Below are positions 6,711-9,426 of a stretch of 9,426 bases of DNA, in pieces. A program made the position numbers and the translations under genes. Each line of letters starts with the position of its first letter. Position 1 is the stretch's first letter. The notes below the pieces were generated by a model that saw only the letters and a program-made list of their open reading frames with translations, was not told the DNA's origin and searched no databases. The DNA comes from Candidatus Melainabacteria bacterium (GTDB taxonomy: Bacteria; Cyanobacteriota; Vampirovibrionia; Obscuribacterales; Obscuribacteraceae), in contig PSRH01000149.1 of assembly GCA_003175915.1 (NCBI GenBank), forward strand, positions 1 through 9,426, given 5' to 3'.

Positions 6711-7613
6711 CTATGGAGACTCGTCTTGACTCCAGTAACGCTCTGCGTACGTGCTCTCACCCAATGTCAAAGCGTATGCCAAATTCTCCTTGAGAAACAT
6801 ATCTACAGTACCAAATAGTCCCGTAAACTGCGATTTATAAGCCGCAGCCGCATGAGCTATCTGGTTCATCTTATTTGTTTTCAAGGTCCTGATCGGGCGA
6901 AACCTGTAACCATTCGAATTCGCCGAATCGAGAAACGTTCTCGCGATGCGCCGAAAAGCGATGAAGCGCTCTTTGCCCCTGGTTGGATAATTACCAAAAG
7001 CGTGTACCTGGTCGAAGCTGCGCAAAAATGAGTGCACACATTCGCGGCGATCGAGTCGTACCACATCTAATGGTAACCCGTTATTCACGGCCGCACCAAT
7101 TTCAGAAAAGCGCAGGTTGAGAGCGCAATCCAGAAAGACGTATGGTCTGTCTTCGTAATAGACGATTTTGACGTCCTTTGGCAGTGTCAATGAGCAAGCA
7201 AAGCTCAGTCTATGATCGATATGGCTTCCTACTGCAAGGGGGAAAAACGTTGTCTCGGGTTGCGTTTCTTCCCACAGTTTCACTATGGTAGAGCTAATTT
7301 GACCGACCAATTCAGAATCGGATGGGTCGGATTCCAGATGTTTACCGATAAACGAATCATAGATTCGATTCCTCACTGGAGCATCTGGGAAATTGAGCCA
7401 TCGGTATTCCAAACCGAGCAACTCCATAGCTAGTTTGTCTTCCCGCAAGCGCTCTTCGTACTGTGTTTTTCGTTCGGCCGTATCGTCACCTCTGCTGAAA
7501 ATCGTGGCAACAAGAATCTTCTTGCCTGCAAGACGCTCACTGATGAGCAGACCGGAACACGAGAGCACAACATCATCAAGGTGAGGTGAAATAAAGAGCA
7601 AATCACACTTCAT
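6711..7613 (-). CDS. PIG-L / LmbE family zinc-dependent deacetylase
   Basis: This 300-residue protein belongs to the family that removes N-acetyl groups from sugars such as GlcNAc conjugates. Its zinc site is intact: PHLDD at 10-14 (H11, D14 as metal ligands, D13 as likely general base) and HIDH at 131-134 (H134 as the third ligand). The N-terminal beta strand DLLFISP and the ILVATIFSRGDD segment (33-44) fit the Rossmann-like LmbE fold. YYEDRPY (152-158) also matches the family. The C-terminal third (about 195-300) is basic, with little that I can assign; it may help bind the substrate. There is no signal peptide, so it is probably cytoplasmic. GAAGG at 7623-7619 lies 5 bases before the ATG. 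The upstream CBS gene on the same strand ends 142 bases earlier, so read-through is possible. Substrate unknown. Confidence 0.9.
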   Translation of the reverse strand: MKCDLLFISPHLDDVVLSCSGLLISERLAGKKILVATIFSRGDDTAERKTQYEERLREDKLAMELLGLEYRWLNFPDAPVRNRIYDSFIGKHLESDPSDSELVGQISSTIVKLWEETQPETTFFPLAVGSHIDHRLSFACSLTLPKDVKIVYYEDRPYVFLDCALNLRFSEIGAAVNNGLPLDVVRLDRRECVHSFLRSFDQVHAFGNYPTRGKERFIAFRRIARTFLDSANSNGYRFRPIRTLKTNKMNQIAHAAAAYKSQFTGLFGTVDMFLKENLAYALTLGESTYAERYWSQDESP

Positions 7614-7755
7614 TTATGCCTTCGATCGAACTGCACGGGTTCACAAGTTGTTTGAATAAATACTTGGCTATCCAATTACATATCCTAACAACTATCGACA
7701 TTCTATGCAGCTTTCCAATGCCCTTGTTGGCTGACATTATCAGGGGTGTTTCAGA

Positions 7756-8124
7756 TCAGGCAGCCGCGTCTTTGTGGATTATCCCAAGCAAATTACCATT
7801 TTCATCTACGATCGGTACATGACGTATTTGCAGATCATCCATCAATTTCACAGCATTTTCAATATCGTCCTCGGGACGACAGGTTGCGACGTTAGGCGTC
7901 ATTATCTCTCCTACCGTGGTTTGGGACGTTAGAGATTCTCCGATTACCCGTACGGCTACGTCTCGTTCTGCCACCAGTCCAATTAGCTCCCGGCTCTGTT
8001 TGCTTGCCACCACCGGCACCGCTGACACGCTGTGATTTTTCATAATTTGGGCGGCAGCGAATACAGTATCAGTAGGCACAACAACCCTCTTTACGCTATC
8101 CATGAGATCTTTGCACTTGGGCAT
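7756..8124 (-). CDS. Two-CBS-domain protein (122 aa), divergent paralogue 1
   Basis: This is a small stand-alone Bateman module. CBS repeat 1 covers about 7-62 (VPTDTVFAAAQIMKNHSVSAVPVV, then LIGLVAERDVA). Repeat 2 covers about 72-119 (IMTPNVATC, then IRHVPIVDENGNLLGII). Such modules bind AMP, ATP or related nucleotides and act as energy sensors, often for a partner protein. The Thr/Ser of the usual T/SxxD nucleotide motif is A52 in AERD. The second repeat ends GIIHKDAAA-stop, shortened before the usual SxxD and last helix, so nucleotide binding may be weakened. AGGAGG at 8135-8130 is 5 bases before the ATG. C4 and C82 align with cysteines in the divergent CBS gene at 8512. No effector domain is attached. 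Confidence 0.9.
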   Translation of the reverse strand: MPKCKDLMDSVKRVVVPTDTVFAAAQIMKNHSVSAVPVVASKQSRELIGLVAERDVAVRVIGESLTSQTTVGEIMTPNVATCRPEDDIENAVKLMDDLQIRHVPIVDENGNLLGIIHKDAAA

Positions 8125-8131
8125 TTCATCC

Positions 8132-8148
8132 TCCTGTCCGCGACAGGA
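8132..8148 (-). promoter_or_regulatory. Hairpin overlapping the ribosome binding site of the CBS gene at 8124
   Basis: TCCTGTC and GACAGGA are perfect 7-base arms around a 3-base centre. On the minus-strand mRNA the 3' arm contains the AGGA of the AGGAGG Shine-Dalgarno (8135-8130). Folding would therefore hide most of the ribosome binding site. The same symmetry could instead be a repressor operator. Confidence 0.45.
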
Positions 8149-8398
8149 CGTCAGTAATCTGTAGAGGTTGACGGTGGCAATCCGAAAAGTTCCGCCGCCC
8201 TCGACCCACCCGGTCTTTCAATTTGCTTTCAGTTTCAAAGTAAACAGGCCCAACCAGCTGACACGGGTCCAGGTGCTGATGAGCTTGAGGCACTTCCGTT
8301 TGCCTGACTTCAGTTCACGAATTCTGCGATTCTCTGGAACATTGTTCGAGATACGCAGTCTTTTGTCTCATCGAGAACACCCAAAACTACTCACTCCC

Positions 8399-8424
8399 AC
8401 GAAGCAAAGCGCTATGTGCTTCGT
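8399..8424 (+). promoter_or_regulatory. Leader hairpin A upstream of the second CBS gene
   Basis: ACGAAGCA (8399-8406) and TGCTTCGT (8417-8424) form a perfect 8-base stem. The 10-base loop holds the self-complementary AGCGCT. It lies within the 387-base gene-free region 8125-8511, which has no supported coding frame and no clear promoter hexamers. A weaker 5-base stem, AGGCA/TGCCT, is at 8288-8305. Confidence 0.45.
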
Positions 8425-8430
8425 ACCCGC

Positions 8431-8496
8431 AAAAGAAAAACAAAAACGTTTTTCCCCAGTATCAGTAATCAAAATGATACTGGTTCTTTTTATTTT
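8431..8496 (+). terminator. Terminator-like hairpin B with A-tract and U-tract, just before the CBS ribosome binding site
   Basis: CCAGTATCA (8456-8464) and TGATACTGG (8475-8483) form a perfect 9-base stem with a 10-base loop. It is followed at once by TTCTTTTTATTTT (8484-8496). The A-rich stretch 8431-8443 can pair with that U-tract at 11 of 13 positions, the layout of a bidirectional intrinsic terminator. Only about 28 bases separate the stem from the ATG at 8512, so a promoter cannot fit between. It is either an attenuator in the CBS leader or the end of an unrecognised upstream transcript. Confidence 0.55.
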
Positions 8497-8503
8497 GGAG
8501 GAG
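8497..8503 (+). promoter_or_regulatory. Strong Shine-Dalgarno GGAGGAG fixing the second CBS start
   Basis: GGAGGAG lies 8 bases before ATG 8512 and directly abuts the U-tract of hairpin B. It rules against the longer in-frame start at 8416, whose extra codons would run through the terminator-like stem. Confidence 0.8.
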
Positions 8504-8511
8504 TGGCAAAA

Positions 8512-8964
8512 ATGATCCAATGCAAACAAATTATGACGGCAGATCCTGCTTGCTGCGCACCGTCATGCACGGTTGACGCAGTGGCCCAGATGATGAAGCA
8601 ACATGACATTGGACCTGTACCAGTCGTGAGCAATGACTCGCAGCACGCGTTGGTTGGTATCATAACCGATCGGGATCTTGCTCTAAAAGTTGTGGCAGCG
8701 AATCAGCAACCCAGTCAGATTGCTGCTTCACAGATCATGACGAAGGAGCCTGTTTGCTGCAAGCCAGATGATGATATAGAAGACGTCCTCGACCTGATGC
8801 AAACGCATCAATTGCGCCGCATACCGGTCGTAGACACAAGAAATAGGTTGATTGGCATAATCTCCCAGGCGGATATAGCGAATCGCCTCAATTGGAGCGA
8901 TAAAACTGCTCAGGTAGTCGAGCAAGTTTCAAAACCAAATTCGAAAGAAGACGCAAAGGTCTAG
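8512..8964 (+). CDS. Two-CBS-domain protein (150 aa), cysteine-rich, divergent paralogue 2
   Basis: This Bateman module has CBS 1 at about 7-62 (IMTADPACC, IGPVPVV, LVGIITDRDLA) and CBS 2 at about 74-126 (IMTKEPVCC, LRRIPVVDTRNRLIGIISQADIA). Both nucleotide-contact motifs are canonical: TDRD (T52, D55) and SQAD (S118, D121). This contrasts with its divergent paralogue, so it is the better candidate for AMP/ATP-type sensing. Paired cysteines C14-C15 and C82-C83 occupy the same position in each repeat, and C4 and C19 are also present. This is unusual for a CBS module and suggests thiol or metal chemistry. The tail after 127 is hydrophilic and ends KEDAKV. It is convergent with the udgX-like gene, with 12 bases between. 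Expression is probably shaped by the two hairpins in its leader. Confidence 0.93.
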   Translation: MIQCKQIMTADPACCAPSCTVDAVAQMMKQHDIGPVPVVSNDSQHALVGIITDRDLALKVVAANQQPSQIAASQIMTKEPVCCKPDDDIEDVLDLMQTHQLRRIPVVDTRNRLIGIISQADIANRLNWSDKTAQVVEQVSKPNSKEDAKV

Positions 8965-8976
8965 CGGCAAACTGCG

Positions 8977-9426
8977 TTACTTGTGACTGGTGTTCTGTCT
9001 GACAACCTTTGCTACTGCCTTTAAATCAAAGACAAGTTGATCATAGGCCTGATGGCGGTGTCTGGAGTCGGGTTGGCGAAGAATAGCGGAAGGATGCAGC
9101 GTTTGTACAACAAATGGCGCAAACTCTGCATGTACAAATTTGCCACGATCCTTTGTGACGCTAGCCTTTTCTTTAAGCAGGGACTTAGCTGCGGTGGCGC
9201 CTAGACAGACGACAACTGTTGGTTTTATCAAATCAATCTCGGACAACAGCCACGGTTGACAAGCTTTGATTTCATAAACTCGTGGCTGCTTGTGAATCCT
9301 GCGTTTACCGCGCTCGATGAATTTAAAATGCTTGACTGCATTGGTGAAATATACTGCCGTTCGCTCAATGCCGGCCTCTGCCATGGCCTTATCCAGGAGT
9401 CGCCCTGCTGGACCTACAAACGGCTC
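8977..9426 (-). CDS. UdgX family uracil-DNA binding protein (5' end outside window)
   Basis: The frame is open to the window edge. The 14 codons before the internal ATG at 9384 continue the family pattern (PFVGPAGRLLD), so the gene starts beyond 9426. In 149 visible residues, KRRIH (41-45) is the UdgX signature. H45 (codon 9294-9292) matches the histidine (H109 in Mycobacterium smegmatis UdgX) that links covalently to the abasic site after uracil removal. EIKACQPWL (about 52-60) and LGATAAKSLL (75-84) are typical of family-4-related enzymes. HPSAILR (111-117) is the second active-site motif. The GEQPG motif and N-terminal cysteines of the iron-sulfur cluster would be in the missing part, about 55-60 residues judging from a usual length near 200-210. 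VKH (to H33) replaces the VKC of family 4, so H33 may be a cluster ligand with C56. Role: capture of uracil-DNA, cytoplasmic. Confidence 0.93.
   Translation of the reverse strand, partial: EPFVGPAGRLLDKAMAEAGIERTAVYFTNAVKHFKFIERGKRRIHKQPRVYEIKACQPWLLSEIDLIKPTVVVCLGATAAKSLLKEKASVTKDRGKFVHAEFAPFVVQTLHPSAILRQPDSRHRHQAYDQLVFDLKAVAKVVRQNTSHK

Noticed and set aside
8168..8515. 115-codon plus-strand frame in the region between the CBS genes
   Set aside because: It has a TTG start with no spaced ribosome binding site, runs through both leader hairpins and the U-tract, and ends inside the start of the CBS gene.
1..9426. CRISPR array, tRNA/rRNA genes, insertion sequences or phage genes
   Set aside because: I saw no regularly spaced repeats, cloverleaf sequences, transposase or integrase motifs, or terminal inverted repeats with target duplications.

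Overview
The window comes from a bacterium of roughly balanced base composition. Its genes have good Shine-Dalgarno sequences and Sec signal peptides, and none of them points to a phage or a mobile element. The two secreted proteins have an N-terminal domain that I associate with the extracytoplasmic part of cyanobacterial and Melainabacteria-type MscS-like proteins. My best guess is therefore a non-photosynthetic relative of Cyanobacteria (for example Obscuribacterales), held with low confidence.

Layout. (1) 1-1965, plus strand: the 3' part of ligD, the multifunctional ligase/polymerase of bacterial non-homologous end joining (NHEJ). The window starts inside its ligase domain. (2) 1985-2542, minus strand: a ferritin-like four-helix diiron protein, tail to tail with ligD. 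(3) 2738-2983, plus strand: an 81-residue protein of unknown function, divergent from the ferritin-like gene. (4) 3278-5388, plus strand: two tandem, clearly paralogous secreted proteins of unknown function, followed at 5481-6005 by a glycine-zipper protein related to DUF3341 / general stress protein 17M-like families. (5) 6207-6683, plus strand: a DUF2383-like four-helix-bundle protein. (6) 6711-7613, minus strand: a PIG-L/LmbE zinc deacetylase. (7) 7756-8124 (minus) and 8512-8964 (plus): two divergent two-CBS-domain proteins separated by a 387-base region rich in hairpins. (8) 8977-9426, minus strand: the 3' part of a UdgX-type uracil-DNA-binding protein, cut by the window end.

Functionally this looks like a stress-survival and DNA-repair neighbourhood. 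It combines double-strand break repair (LigD), capture of uracil in DNA (UdgX), iron or oxidant handling (two ferritin-like bundles), energy-sensing CBS modules and a stress-type membrane-associated protein. Several genes are convergent or divergent singletons, so it is not one operon; co-function is inferred from content.

The least explained parts are the tandem secreted paralogues and the leader of the second CBS gene. That leader holds two perfect hairpins; the second is flanked by an A-rich and a U-rich tract like an intrinsic terminator, yet sits directly before the ribosome binding site. The first CBS gene has its own hairpin overlapping its ribosome binding site. No CRISPR array, tRNA, rRNA, insertion sequence or attachment site was seen.
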